In this document: one piece after another, positions 1 through 7,477 of the stretch
Numbering within the stretch: the stretch's first letter is position 1
Layout of the letters: every line of letters starts with the position of its first letter
Source: Acidiparvus fluvialis
GTDB taxonomy: Bacteria > Acidobacteriota > Holophagae > Holophagales > Holophagaceae
Assembly: GCA_041263285.1 (NCBI GenBank)
Contig: JBFSVS010000029.1
Span: forward strand, 1-9,161
Direction: 5' to 3'
DNA length: 9,161 nucleotides
Program-made: the position numbers and the translations under genes
Notes under the pieces: model-generated
What the model saw: only the letters and a program-made list of their open reading frames with translations
What the model was told of the DNA's origin: nothing
Databases searched by the model: none

Positions 1-85
1 GGCCACCTCTCTCACCGCCGGAGCTTCAACGATCACCTCCTGTAATTCCACCACTCTGACACCGACGTTCTCGGGCGGTACCGGT
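1..85 (+). repeat. Direct repeat copy A in Ig-like module
   Basis: This stretch matches 235-319 at 83 of 85 positions, 234 bp (78 codons) away and in frame. The differences are T/G at 41/275, which makes a Cys codon here instead of Gly, and T/C at 55/289, which is silent. The match begins at the window edge, so its true left end is unknown. It stops sharply after GGTACCGGT, where the two modules diverge. Confidence 0.95.
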
Positions 86-2920
86 GTTATTACTCCCGGT
101 GATATCACCGTTACTTCCGGTGTCGCAACAACCGTCTCTCCTTCGTCCACCACCACCTATACCCTTACAGTCACCAATGCTGCAGGTACCGCTGCAACCA
201 CGACCGCCACCGTCACCGTGGTTGCCGCACCGACGGCCACCTCTCTCACCGCCGGAGCTTCAACGATCACCTCCGGTAATTCCACCACCCTGACACCGAC
301 GTTCTCGGGCGGTACCGGTAAGATTGGTACCACCGCGGGTGGCAATGACGTCACCGCGAGTGCCACGTCTGGAACGGCCGTCACGATTACACCCGGATCC
401 ACGACAACGTATTACCTCACCGTGACGAATGCAGCCGGCTCCACTGCCTCGGCTACTCGAACGGTTAATGTCAATAGCTTGTCGATCATCTCACAACCCC
501 AGGATTCAACTATATTAGATGGCGAAACGACCACTCTCACTGTGGGGGCAAGCGGTACGGGGTCTCTATCGTATCAATGGTATCGGTCAAGTTCTGCAAT
601 TAGCGGAGCTACTGCTGGCTCTTATAGTACTAGTACCACTGGGAGTTATTATGTCGAAGTAACCTCGACCCTAAATGGCACCACGGTCACTCTAACATCT
701 TCAGCTGCACTGATTTCGATTGGAAGTTATTCAGCGACTGCAGCAATTTCAAGTCCAGGTATCGATATGATTGGCGCTATGTTGACTGGCACTGGAGAGG
801 TGATCATTACGGGTGGCTATACGGTTTCAGGGGCATCGATTGAATCCACCTATAGTTACTTCATCAATCCGATACCCGATGAAATGCTAAGCAACTCAAC
901 CTATCCGTATATTTTAGTTCCTACGATTACCGCCTCAAATGCTGCAAGTTATTACTCGCCAACTACTGCTACATGGACTACCGCCACAGCTATGTCTGGT
1001 AGTCGGTACAACCACACCGCGACAACTTTAGCCGATGGCAGTATTTTTGTCGTGGGTGGAACCTCCGATGGATCTACCGGGTTAGCCACTTCAGAAATTT
1101 ATGACCGTACAGCTAATACGTGGACGTCTAAGGCCAACATAACCAATGCCCGTTATTGGCATACGGCTACTACTTTGGGGAATGGAAAAATACTTGTGGC
1201 GGGAGGCTATACGACAAACAGTACGACGACCACCTCGGACTGCAGACTTTATACCCCCTCTAGCAATACTTGGTCGAGCACTGGGGCTATGGCTACAGCG
1301 CGAGCAGAGCACTCAGCCATTGTTCTTGCCGATGGAAGAGTATTGGTTACGGGTGGTTATTCTGGCTCCGCGAGCCTCTCGAGTTCAGAAATTTATGACC
1401 CATCCTTGGGCACTTGGTCTTCGGCCACTGCGATGTCTTCACAGAGAAGAAACCATGCCTCCATTACGATGCCTAATGGCTTAACTTTAATCACCGGTGG
1501 TCGAAATGATGCTACCCCTAGCGGGCTTTCTACGGTCGCTATTTATAATCCTGCCAATAATTCATGGACGAATGGTGCCTCCCTTTCGACTCAGCGGTTT
1601 CGACACTCGATGACCACAGCGCCCAACGGAAGAATTATTATCACTGGAGGACTAAACACTTCAGGATCTCCAGCAGTAAACAACTATTTATCAAGTGTAG
1701 AAATTTACTCCCCATCGGGAGACAACTATTATCAAGGCTCGAATCTTCCTGAAGGTCGACGAGGCCACTTTACCGCAGTCCTGCCCAATGGCAATGTGCT
1801 CGTGGCTGGGGGAGCAACAGGGGATAACACAATCTCAACCACGACGAAAGAATACAATACGGGGGATCAGCGATCTAATACTTTTACAGCCACGGGATCG
1901 CTTACGACCGCTCGTGCCTATCACACCGCCACCCTCCTCAATTCTGGGAAATTTCTCATTGCCGGAGGCTATGCAGGTGGTTCAGATTATTTTGCTGGTT
2001 GTGAACTGTATGATCCTAGCACCGGTACCTGGTCGTCGACAGGATCATTGACCTTAGGCCGACGGGATCATGAGGCAGTCTTGTTACCTACAGGAAAGGT
2101 TCTATTAACGGGAGGCTATAACCCCGGTGGAGGTACGGCCATCAAGGTTAATTCAGAACTTTTTAATCCAACAACGGGTACCTGGGGTGCGGCAACATCA
2201 ATGAATACAAAGAGGCAACAGTTTGGACTCGTCTGGAGCCCGCTTGTGGGGAAGGCGATTGCCATTGGAGGAGACGAAGGAAAATCTACTATGTCAGAGA
2301 CCGTAGAATCGTATGATCCCTATCTAGATACTTGGACCAATAAAACCTCCATGGCTACAGGTCGATCAGGCCACACGGTCACCGTTTTGAGTGATGGGAA
2401 GATCTTAGTAACCGGGGGCTATAGTGCTTCAAATACGGTTTTATCCAGTGTTGAAGTCTACGATCCGGTCGCCAATACCTGGACTACCAAGGCTTCTATG
2501 AGTACCGCTCGACATTTCCATAAGGCCACCCTGATGCCTGATGGGAAGGTCTTGGTAACCGGGGGAGCGGGTACATCAGCATCGTCACCTTCCTATCTAA
2601 ATTCCGTTGAAGTCTACGATCCGGTCGCCAATACGTGGACTTCCAAAGCTTCATTTACTACCGCTCGTTACCGACATATATCCATCCTGATGGCCGATGG
2701 AAAAATTTTGTTGGCCGGAGGACAAACGGGAAGTGGTACTTATACCAACACGGCCTATGTCTACGATCCGGTCGCCAATACCTGGACAGCCGTCGGTAAT
2801 CTTACGGTCGCCCGGGGCTACTCTTCGGCTTCTTTACTTCCAACCACAGGAAGAATCCTCGTAGTTGGAGGATGGGGCGGCTCGAGTCTCTTTTACGGCA
2901 CCACCGAACTCTATTGGTAA
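1..2920 (+). CDS. Large Ig-like/kelch-repeat protein, 5' end outside the window
   Basis: The frame is open from base 2 to a TAA at 2918-2920, giving 972 visible residues; start and any signal peptide lie to the left. Residues 1-78 and 79-156 are two Thr/Ser/Gly/Ala-rich Ig-like modules ending in a TYTLTVTNAAG-type strand. Residues about 160-240 form another Ig-like domain (SQPQ..., LSYQWYRSSSAISGAT, GSYYVEV). From about 241 to the end there are some 14 kelch blades of about 50 residues, marked by DGKxLVTGG-like strands and a YDPxxNTW motif; the first and ninth are degenerate. Fourteen fits two seven-bladed propellers. The chain ends in ELYW, with no visible anchor, PEP-CTERM or transmembrane segment. 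Ig plus kelch architecture suggests a secreted or surface binding protein; the ligand is unknown and no catalytic motif is seen. The first ~480 bp are richer in GC than the rest. Confidence 0.88.
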   Translation, partial: ATSLTAGASTITSCNSTTLTPTFSGGTGVITPGDITVTSGVATTVSPSSTTTYTLTVTNAAGTAATTTATVTVVAAPTATSLTAGASTITSGNSTTLTPTFSGGTGKIGTTAGGNDVTASATSGTAVTITPGSTTTYYLTVTNAAGSTASATRTVNVNSLSIISQPQDSTILDGETTTLTVGASGTGSLSYQWYRSSSAISGATAGSYSTSTTGSYYVEVTSTLNGTTVTLTSSAALISIGSYSATAAISSPGIDMIGAMLTGTGEVIITGGYTVSGASIESTYSYFINPIPDEMLSNSTYPYILVPTITASNAASYYSPTTATWTTATAMSGSRYNHTATTLADGSIFVVGGTSDGSTGLATSEIYDRTANTWTSKANITNARYWHTATTLGNGKILVAGGYTTNSTTTTSDCRLYTPSSNTWSSTGAMATARAEHSAIVLADGRVLVTGGYSGSASLSSSEIYDPSLGTWSSATAMSSQRRNHASITMPNGLTLITGGRNDATPSGLSTVAIYNPANNSWTNGASLSTQRFRHSMTTAPNGRIIITGGLNTSGSPAVNNYLSSVEIYSPSGDNYYQGSNLPEGRRGHFTAVLPNGNVLVAGGATGDNTISTTTKEYNTGDQRSNTFTATGSLTTARAYHTATLLNSGKFLIAGGYAGGSDYFAGCELYDPSTGTWSSTGSLTLGRRDHEAVLLPTGKVLLTGGYNPGGGTAIKVNSELFNPTTGTWGAATSMNTKRQQFGLVWSPLVGKAIAIGGDEGKSTMSETVESYDPYLDTWTNKTSMATGRSGHTVTVLSDGKILVTGGYSASNTVLSSVEVYDPVANTWTTKASMSTARHFHKATLMPDGKVLVTGGAGTSASSPSYLNSVEVYDPVANTWTSKASFTTARYRHISILMADGKILLAGGQTGSGTYTNTAYVYDPVANTWTAVGNLTVARGYSSASLLPTTGRILVVGGWGGSSLFYGTTELYW
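235..319 (+). repeat. Direct repeat copy B in Ig-like module
   Basis: Second copy of the 85-bp unit at 1-85, carrying Gly (GGT) where copy A has Cys (TGT). It encodes the start of an Ig-like module (ATSLTAGASTITS...TFSGGTG). Such high nucleotide identity beside diverged flanks suggests recent duplication or gene conversion of the module's N-terminal half. Confidence 0.95.
2450..2484 (+). repeat. Kelch-blade nucleotide repeat, copy 1 of 3
   Basis: A 35-bp unit encoding the VEVYDPVANTW blade strand. It recurs at 2606-2640 with one mismatch, and its last 29 bp recur exactly at 2759-2787. The spacings are 156 and 147 bp (52 and 49 codons), one kelch blade each. Other blades keep the protein motif but not the DNA sequence, so these three look like young copies. 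Confidence 0.93.
2606..2640 (+). repeat. Kelch-blade nucleotide repeat, copy 2 of 3
   Basis: Copy of the unit at 2450-2484 with a single synonymous difference (ACG for ACC in the Thr codon before Trp). It lies one blade downstream, in the same reading frame. Confidence 0.93.
2759..2787 (+). repeat. Kelch-blade nucleotide repeat, copy 3 of 3
   Basis: A 29-bp exact match to 2456-2484, encoding VYDPVANTW in the last-but-one blade. The preceding bases encode AY instead of VE, so the shared segment is shorter here than between copies 1 and 2. Confidence 0.9.
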
Positions 2921-2932
2921 ATCGACTGCTTA

Positions 2933-2961
2933 TTAATTGCGTCAAGATCAACGTTTACAAT
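2933..2961 (+). promoter_or_regulatory. Candidate promoter for prmA-murI, possibly leaderless
   Basis: A TACAAT hexamer (5 of 6 to the sigma-70 -10 consensus) sits at 2956-2961, with a weak TTAATT at 2933-2938 and a 17-bp spacer. The -10 box ends only 5 nt before the prmA ATG at 2967, so a start at the usual distance would fall on or next to the ATG. No Shine-Dalgarno is visible there, which fits a leaderless message. The rest of the 46-bp gap after the kelch gene shows no terminator hairpin. Confidence 0.3.
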
Positions 2962-2966
2962 AGAAC

Positions 2967-3797
2967 ATGATCTACATATTAACGATCGAGATGATATCAA
3001 TCGCTTCCGAATGTGAGGAGGCGTTATTCAATCTGGGTGCCCAATCTCTTGTTTTCGAAGCTGAAAGTTCTTTGATGAAGGCCTATTTCTCATATCCACC
3101 CAATCTTGAACTGTTAAAAAAGAAGATCCAAGTGGAGATTTTGTCTATCGAAACGATTAGAGAAGAGGATTGGTTAAAGCATAATCGCGACAGTTTTCAG
3201 CCCATTCTCATTGGCCAGCACTTTAGAGTTCTTCCTACATGGAAGGACGATGAGACCGAGGATCAACGATGGAACATTCGACTGAACCCCGGACTTGCTT
3301 TTGGTACCGGAGGACACGAAACCACCAGACTCTGCGCTCATTTTTTGGAAAAGATTACACAAGAATTCAAGATCGACTCGGTCTTAGATGTAGGATGTGG
3401 GACCGGACTCCTAGCGCTAATATCTTCATTATTAGGCGTTCCGAAGGTCGTTGCCATGGATCATGATCCTAATTGCGAGAATTGCATCCGTGAGCTTCTA
3501 GAAGATAATCAACATTTGAATCCAAAACCGGAGTTCCGATATTTCATAGGTAGCCTGGATGATCCTAGAATAGGGAAAGGGTATGACTGCATTGTCGCCA
3601 ATATTCTGCTCGAAACCATTAATGAACTATTGCCCGATTTGGTTCGCCATCTCAATCCCGGCGGCCACCTTATTGTCTCCGGCATTCCTTCGTCACGAAC
3701 TGACGAAGCTGCTATTGACCTTACACTTCACGGACTGCAACTTCAATCAATTCTAACCGAAGGAAGTTGGGTTGCTCTCCACGCACGGCTACACTAA
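2967..3797 (+). CDS. prmA: Ribosomal protein L11 methyltransferase
   Basis: A 276-residue protein, close to the roughly 290 usual for PrmA, which uses S-adenosylmethionine to methylate lysine side chains and the N-terminal amine of ribosomal protein L11 in the cytoplasm. The N-terminal substrate-recognition part has the expected ALFNLGAQSLVFE strand-helix (residues 20-31), followed by the family signature EEDWLKHNRDSFQPILIG (67-83). The catalytic domain shows NPGLAFGTGGHETT (107-120), the SAM-binding loop LDVGCGTGLLA (140-150), an acidic MDHDP (164-168) and VANILLETI (210-218). The first ATG is kept because the family's N-terminal strand begins right after it, although no Shine-Dalgarno precedes it. 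The TAA stop shares its last A with the murI ATG, indicating translational coupling. Confidence 0.95.
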   Translation: MIYILTIEMISIASECEEALFNLGAQSLVFEAESSLMKAYFSYPPNLELLKKKIQVEILSIETIREEDWLKHNRDSFQPILIGQHFRVLPTWKDDETEDQRWNIRLNPGLAFGTGGHETTRLCAHFLEKITQEFKIDSVLDVGCGTGLLALISSLLGVPKVVAMDHDPNCENCIRELLEDNQHLNPKPEFRYFIGSLDDPRIGKGYDCIVANILLETINELLPDLVRHLNPGGHLIVSGIPSSRTDEAAIDLTLHGLQLQSILTEGSWVALHARLH

Positions 3798-4585
3798 TGA
3801 CAATGTCTTCTCCCATTGCAGTCTTCGATAGCGGTATTGGTGGGCTCACTGTTGTTCAAGCACTTCGTCAACAAATGCCCGAGGAAACTATCGTGTACCT
3901 AGGGGACACGGCCCGAGTTCCCTACGGAACGAAAAGTGCAAGCACCATCCAGCGCTACGCAATCCAAGCGGCGGAAAAATTAGCATCGTATAAACCTAAA
4001 CTTTTAATCATTGCTTGTAATACAGCCTCCGCCTATGGTCTAGAAATCTTAAAACGCCGATGGAGTATCCCGGTTTTAGGAGTTATTGAAGCAAGTGCGA
4101 GATTGGCCTTAACCCATAGTCATTCGATCGCCGTTCTCGCTACTCGTGCCACCGTCACGAGCGACATTTATCCTCAGACGCTCAAAGCGATGAATACCGC
4201 TGTCTCCGTTCATAGTATGGCAGCCCCCCTACTTGTATCTTTAGCCGAAGAAGGATGGTGGGATAATTCCATCACAGAAGATGTTTGTCGTCACTACCTG
4301 GCAGATCTACCCGCCTCTGTGAATACGGTCATATTAGGCTGCACACATTTCCCCGTCTTTCTCCCGATACTAGAACGCATCAGACCGGACCTTAAATGGA
4401 TCGATAGCGGTACACCCCTTGCCAAAGAAGTTCGAAAGCTTCTCAGTAATACAACAAGGTCCCAGGCCCCCACTTCTCATCCCACCTTAAGACTTCTGGT
4501 TACAGATGAAAGCACGAAACTTCACGAACTAGCCTCTAGGTTTTTAGGCGAATCAGCCCCCCCTATTGAATTAATAAATATTTAG
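3797..4585 (+). CDS. murI: Glutamate racemase
   Basis: MurI interconverts L- and D-glutamate, supplying D-Glu for peptidoglycan precursors (the MurD step) without a cofactor. With this start the protein has 262 residues, normal for the family. It shows IAVFDSGIGGLTV (7-19), LGDTARVPYG (35-44), the first catalytic cysteine in ACNTAS (Cys74), GVIEAS (95-100) and the second catalytic cysteine with its histidine in GCTHFP (Cys182, His184). The chosen ATG overlaps the prmA stop as TAATG. An in-frame ATG at 3803 is an alternative, and one at 3767 would add ten residues inside prmA that the family does not need. No good Shine-Dalgarno precedes any of them, so coupling to prmA translation is likely. 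The racemase function is clear; the pairing with prmA has no obvious functional reason. Confidence 0.96.
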   Translation: MTMSSPIAVFDSGIGGLTVVQALRQQMPEETIVYLGDTARVPYGTKSASTIQRYAIQAAEKLASYKPKLLIIACNTASAYGLEILKRRWSIPVLGVIEASARLALTHSHSIAVLATRATVTSDIYPQTLKAMNTAVSVHSMAAPLLVSLAEEGWWDNSITEDVCRHYLADLPASVNTVILGCTHFPVFLPILERIRPDLKWIDSGTPLAKEVRKLLSNTTRSQAPTSHPTLRLLVTDESTKLHELASRFLGESAPPIELINI

Positions 4586-4615
4586 TCCATGAAGATACGC
4601 GGATGAAGCTAGCAA

Positions 4616-4643
4616 TTAAATAATTTAATGCGCATGGGATAAT
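4616..4643 (+). promoter_or_regulatory. Candidate extended -10 promoter for uvrA
   Basis: TGGGATAAT at 4635-4643 fits an extended -10 element (TG, one base, then a hexamer 5 of 6 to TATAAT). A weak TTAAAT lies at 4616-4621 with a 16-bp spacer. Transcription would begin near 4650, leaving a leader of about 14 nt that includes the Shine-Dalgarno. The murI-uvrA gap (4586-4663) has no visible terminator and no E. coli-type or Bacillus-type LexA box, so SOS control cannot be read from it. Confidence 0.4.
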
Positions 4644-4652
4644 GAAAGGTTC

Positions 4653-4656
4653 GGAG
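4653..4656 (+). promoter_or_regulatory. Ribosome binding site of uvrA
   Basis: GGAG lies 7 nt before the ATG at 4664, an ideal spacing. It fixes the uvrA start, which agrees with the MDSIHIKGAREHNLKNI N-terminus typical of UvrA. Confidence 0.75.
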
Positions 4657-4663
4657 CGCAGCC

Positions 4664-7459
4664 ATGGATAGCATACATATTAAAGGCGCACGGGAGCACA
4701 ATCTCAAAAATATTGATGTCGCTATTCCTCGAAATCAATTAGTCGTCATTACCGGTCTTTCGGGGTCAGGGAAAAGTAGCCTCGCCTTTGATACGTTGTA
4801 TGCGGAAGGTCAAAGGCGTTATGTGGAGAGTCTGTCAGCCTATGCCCGACAATTTCTCGATCAAATGGAAAAGCCCGACGTCGATTCAATCGAAGGACTC
4901 TCACCCGCAATCTCCATAGAGCAAAAGACGACGGGACGCAATCCTCGTTCGACCGTGGCGACCGTTACAGAAATTTATGATTACCTTCGTTTACTCTTCG
5001 CGAGGACGGGTAAGCCGATATGTTTGGAATGTCGAAAGCCCATTACCCATCAAACGATTCAGGAGATGGCCGATCAGATATTGAAAAAGCCCAAAGGCAC
5101 CAAATTTCAAATTCTAGCCCCCGTCATTCGAAGTCGAAAAGGGGAATATAAAAAGATGCTCCAAGATTTTGTAGCTCGAGGATTTATTCGAGCTCGAGTC
5201 AATGGAGTCATGATTGATCTTTCGGAAGCAATCCCCGAATTAAACAAGCAAAAGAAGCATACGATTGAAGTTGTAATTGATCGTCTGAAAGTTTCGGATG
5301 ATTTAAGTTCGCGACTCGCAGACAGCCTTGAGATCGCATGTAATTTAGCCGAAGGCAACGCCCTTTTAGATATTGACGGCGAAGAGCAACTCTTGTCTAG
5401 AAAGTTGGTCTGTAACAATGACCATTGTGATCGATTTGGACTCGGTCTGCCAGATTTAGAACCTCGATCTTTTTCCTTCAACTCCCCTTTTGGAGCCTGT
5501 CCCGAGTGCGATGGGCTTGGGTTCAAACAACAGTTCGCTGAAGAACTCATTATCCCTAATCCTGAATTGAGTATTCACCAAGGCGCCATTCAGGCTCCCG
5601 GATGGAAAACGCTCAATGACGATAGCTGGCGCTATAGTTTTCTTAAACAACTCAGTAAGAAACTCTCTTTTTCCTTAGACACCCCCTGGAAAGCTTTACC
5701 TAAAGAAGCGCGATCGATGCTTTTGCACGGGGGAAGCGCCACCATTCGCTATAACTTCGATGGCATCATTGATCGGTTAGATCAAAAATATGCCGAGACC
5801 CAAAATGAAGATTTCAAGGAAGAACTCGAAAGTTTTATGCGAACAATTACCTGCGAAGTCTGCCAAGGTCAACGACTGAAGCCCGAAAGTCTCTCGGTAT
5901 ACGTAGGCGGTAAACACATTTCCAATATTACAGCTCTCAGTGTTCGTGAGGCTCGCATATGGTTTGAAAAGCTAAATTTGACCGGCAAAGATAAAATCAT
6001 AGCGGAAAAACTACTAAAAGAAATTCGTGAACGACTGGGATTTCTCGATGACGTAGGGCTTAATTATTTAACCCTAAACCGAAGTGCCGCCACTTTGTCT
6101 GGAGGGGAGGGCCAACGGATTCGACTGGCTTCTCAAATTGGTTCAAAACTCATGGGAGTCCTTTATGTGCTTGATGAGCCCTCCATTGGTCTTCACCAAC
6201 GCGATAATCACAAGTTACTCAATACCCTGAAAGAAATTCGCGATCTAGGGAATTCTGTTTTAGTGGTCGAACATGATCTTGAAACTATTTTGGCGGCTGA
6301 TCATGTGATTGATATGGGTCTCGGAGCAGGCGAGCACGGAGGAACTATTGTTGCGCAGGGAACCCCGAAACAAATAGCTCGCTCTCCACGATCGATTACC
6401 GGCCACTTCCTCTCAGGCCGAGAGCGTATTGAAGTAGCTAAAAAAATAAGGCCTCGAAATCGAGGCCATATTACGATTGTGGGTGCCGCTGAAAATAATC
6501 TAAAAAATATTGATGTATCGTTTCCTTTGGGTGTCTTGACTTGCGTCACCGGCGTGAGTGGATCGGGGAAATCAACCCTCGTAAACGAGATACTTCACAA
6601 AGCAATTGCCAATCGACTGCACCAAGGTACCTACGTCGTTGGCCAACATAAAAAAATCCAAGGATTAGAGGCTATCGATAAAATTATTAACATCGACCAA
6701 GCGCCTATTGGTCGTACACCCCGATCCAACCCTGCAACGTATACGGGTCTCTTCACGCCTCTCCGAGATCTTTTTGCTCAAATTCCTGAGAGTAAATCCC
6801 GAGGCTACACGGCTGGACGATTTAGTTTCAATGTTAAAGGAGGACGATGTGAAAAGTGCGAAGGGGATGGAGTCCTCAGAATTGAAATGCATTTTTTACC
6901 CGATGTGTATGTCACCTGCGAACAATGTAAGGGAAAAAGATATAATCGCGAGACGCTAGAGATTCACTTCAAAGGAAAAAATATATCTGATCTCTTGGAT
7001 ATGACGGTTGAAGAGGCCCTCGTACACCTCCAACATATTCCCGTTTTACAAAATAAACTCACGACTCTGATGGAAGTTGGATTGGGCTATATCCGGCTTG
7101 GGCAGTCAGCCACGACCCTCAGCGGAGGTGAAGCACAACGTATCAAATTAGCAAAAGAACTCTCTAAACGCTCCACGGGGCGAACGCTCTATGTACTCGA
7201 TGAACCCACGACGGGACTTCATCTCAAAGATATTCAGAAGCTCCTTCAGGTGATGAATCAGCTCGTGAATAATGGCAATACCGTGGTGGTCATTGAGCAT
7301 AACTTAGATGTCATCAAAACAGCCGATTGGATCATCGATATGGGACCGGAGGGGGGCGATGGCGGCGGTATTGTAGTGGCTGAGGGTACCCCGAATGAGG
7401 TAGCCCAAAATAAAAGCTCTATCACAGGTAAGTTTCTTGCGCCTTATCTCAAAACATAA
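4664..7459 (+). CDS. uvrA: UvrABC excinuclease subunit A
   Basis: UvrA is the damage-recognition ATPase of nucleotide excision repair; its dimer scans DNA and loads UvrB. The 931 residues match the usual ~940, with both ABC halves intact. Half I: Walker A GLSGSGKSS (31-39), signature LSGGEGQR (478-485), Walker B VLYVLDEP (499-506), H-loop His537. Half II: Walker A GVSGSGKST (630-638), LSGGEAQR (819-826), LYVLDEPTTGLH (842-853), His879. Zinc sites: CLEC (120-123) with CEVC (397-400), and CEKC (729-732) with CEQC (752-755). The remaining finger is C250, C255, C279, C282: its first pair is spaced CX4C, where the E. coli protein has CX2C. The linker between the halves (about 585-602) carries an unusual hairpin in its DNA. 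The gene probably has its own promoter and converges on the RNase D-like gene with an 18-bp gap holding no clear terminator. Confidence 0.98.
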   Translation: MDSIHIKGAREHNLKNIDVAIPRNQLVVITGLSGSGKSSLAFDTLYAEGQRRYVESLSAYARQFLDQMEKPDVDSIEGLSPAISIEQKTTGRNPRSTVATVTEIYDYLRLLFARTGKPICLECRKPITHQTIQEMADQILKKPKGTKFQILAPVIRSRKGEYKKMLQDFVARGFIRARVNGVMIDLSEAIPELNKQKKHTIEVVIDRLKVSDDLSSRLADSLEIACNLAEGNALLDIDGEEQLLSRKLVCNNDHCDRFGLGLPDLEPRSFSFNSPFGACPECDGLGFKQQFAEELIIPNPELSIHQGAIQAPGWKTLNDDSWRYSFLKQLSKKLSFSLDTPWKALPKEARSMLLHGGSATIRYNFDGIIDRLDQKYAETQNEDFKEELESFMRTITCEVCQGQRLKPESLSVYVGGKHISNITALSVREARIWFEKLNLTGKDKIIAEKLLKEIRERLGFLDDVGLNYLTLNRSAATLSGGEGQRIRLASQIGSKLMGVLYVLDEPSIGLHQRDNHKLLNTLKEIRDLGNSVLVVEHDLETILAADHVIDMGLGAGEHGGTIVAQGTPKQIARSPRSITGHFLSGRERIEVAKKIRPRNRGHITIVGAAENNLKNIDVSFPLGVLTCVTGVSGSGKSTLVNEILHKAIANRLHQGTYVVGQHKKIQGLEAIDKIINIDQAPIGRTPRSNPATYTGLFTPLRDLFAQIPESKSRGYTAGRFSFNVKGGRCEKCEGDGVLRIEMHFLPDVYVTCEQCKGKRYNRETLEIHFKGKNISDLLDMTVEEALVHLQHIPVLQNKLTTLMEVGLGYIRLGQSATTLSGGEAQRIKLAKELSKRSTGRTLYVLDEPTTGLHLKDIQKLLQVMNQLVNNGNTVVVIEHNLDVIKTADWIIDMGPEGGDGGGIVVAEGTPNEVAQNKSSITGKFLAPYLKT
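6440..6467 (-). terminator. Intrinsic-terminator-like hairpin antisense inside uvrA
   Basis: On the minus strand a perfect 7-bp GC-rich stem (GGCCTCG/CGAGGCC, tetraloop ATTT, bases 6467-6450) is followed at once by TTATTTTTTT (6449-6440), the layout of a Rho-independent terminator. On the plus strand the hairpin has no T tract after it, so it should not stop uvrA transcription. It lies in the region coding for the linker between the two ABC halves, about 1 kb beyond the end of the minus-strand RNase D-like gene, where it could catch read-through. The structure is visible in the sequence; the role is inferred. Confidence 0.5.
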
Positions 7460-7477
7460 ACGCGTGATGATGGGCGC

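Noticed and set aside
157..402. Minus-strand open frame of 81 codons opposite the Ig-like modules
   Set aside because: Its Val/Ala/Pro-rich product is the mirror of the Thr/Gly/Ala-rich repeat codons on the plus strand, and it resembles no protein family.
1..2920. Repeats as a CRISPR array or mobile element
   Set aside because: All repeats are in frame, match protein domain periods of about 50 or 78 residues, and have no spacers, transposase or terminal inverted repeats.
3767..3796. Upstream ATG extending MurI by ten residues
   Set aside because: The extra residues lie inside prmA and are not part of the MurI fold; the ATG at the TAATG junction fits coupling and family length better.
5107..5550. 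Minus-strand open frame of 147 codons inside uvrA
   Set aside because: It lies wholly opposite highly conserved uvrA sequence, shows no family motif and has Ser/Arg-rich shadow composition.
7439..7477. GCGCC/GGCGC inverted repeat around the uvrA stop as a terminator
   Set aside because: Only five pairs with a 29-nt loop and no following T tract on either strand.
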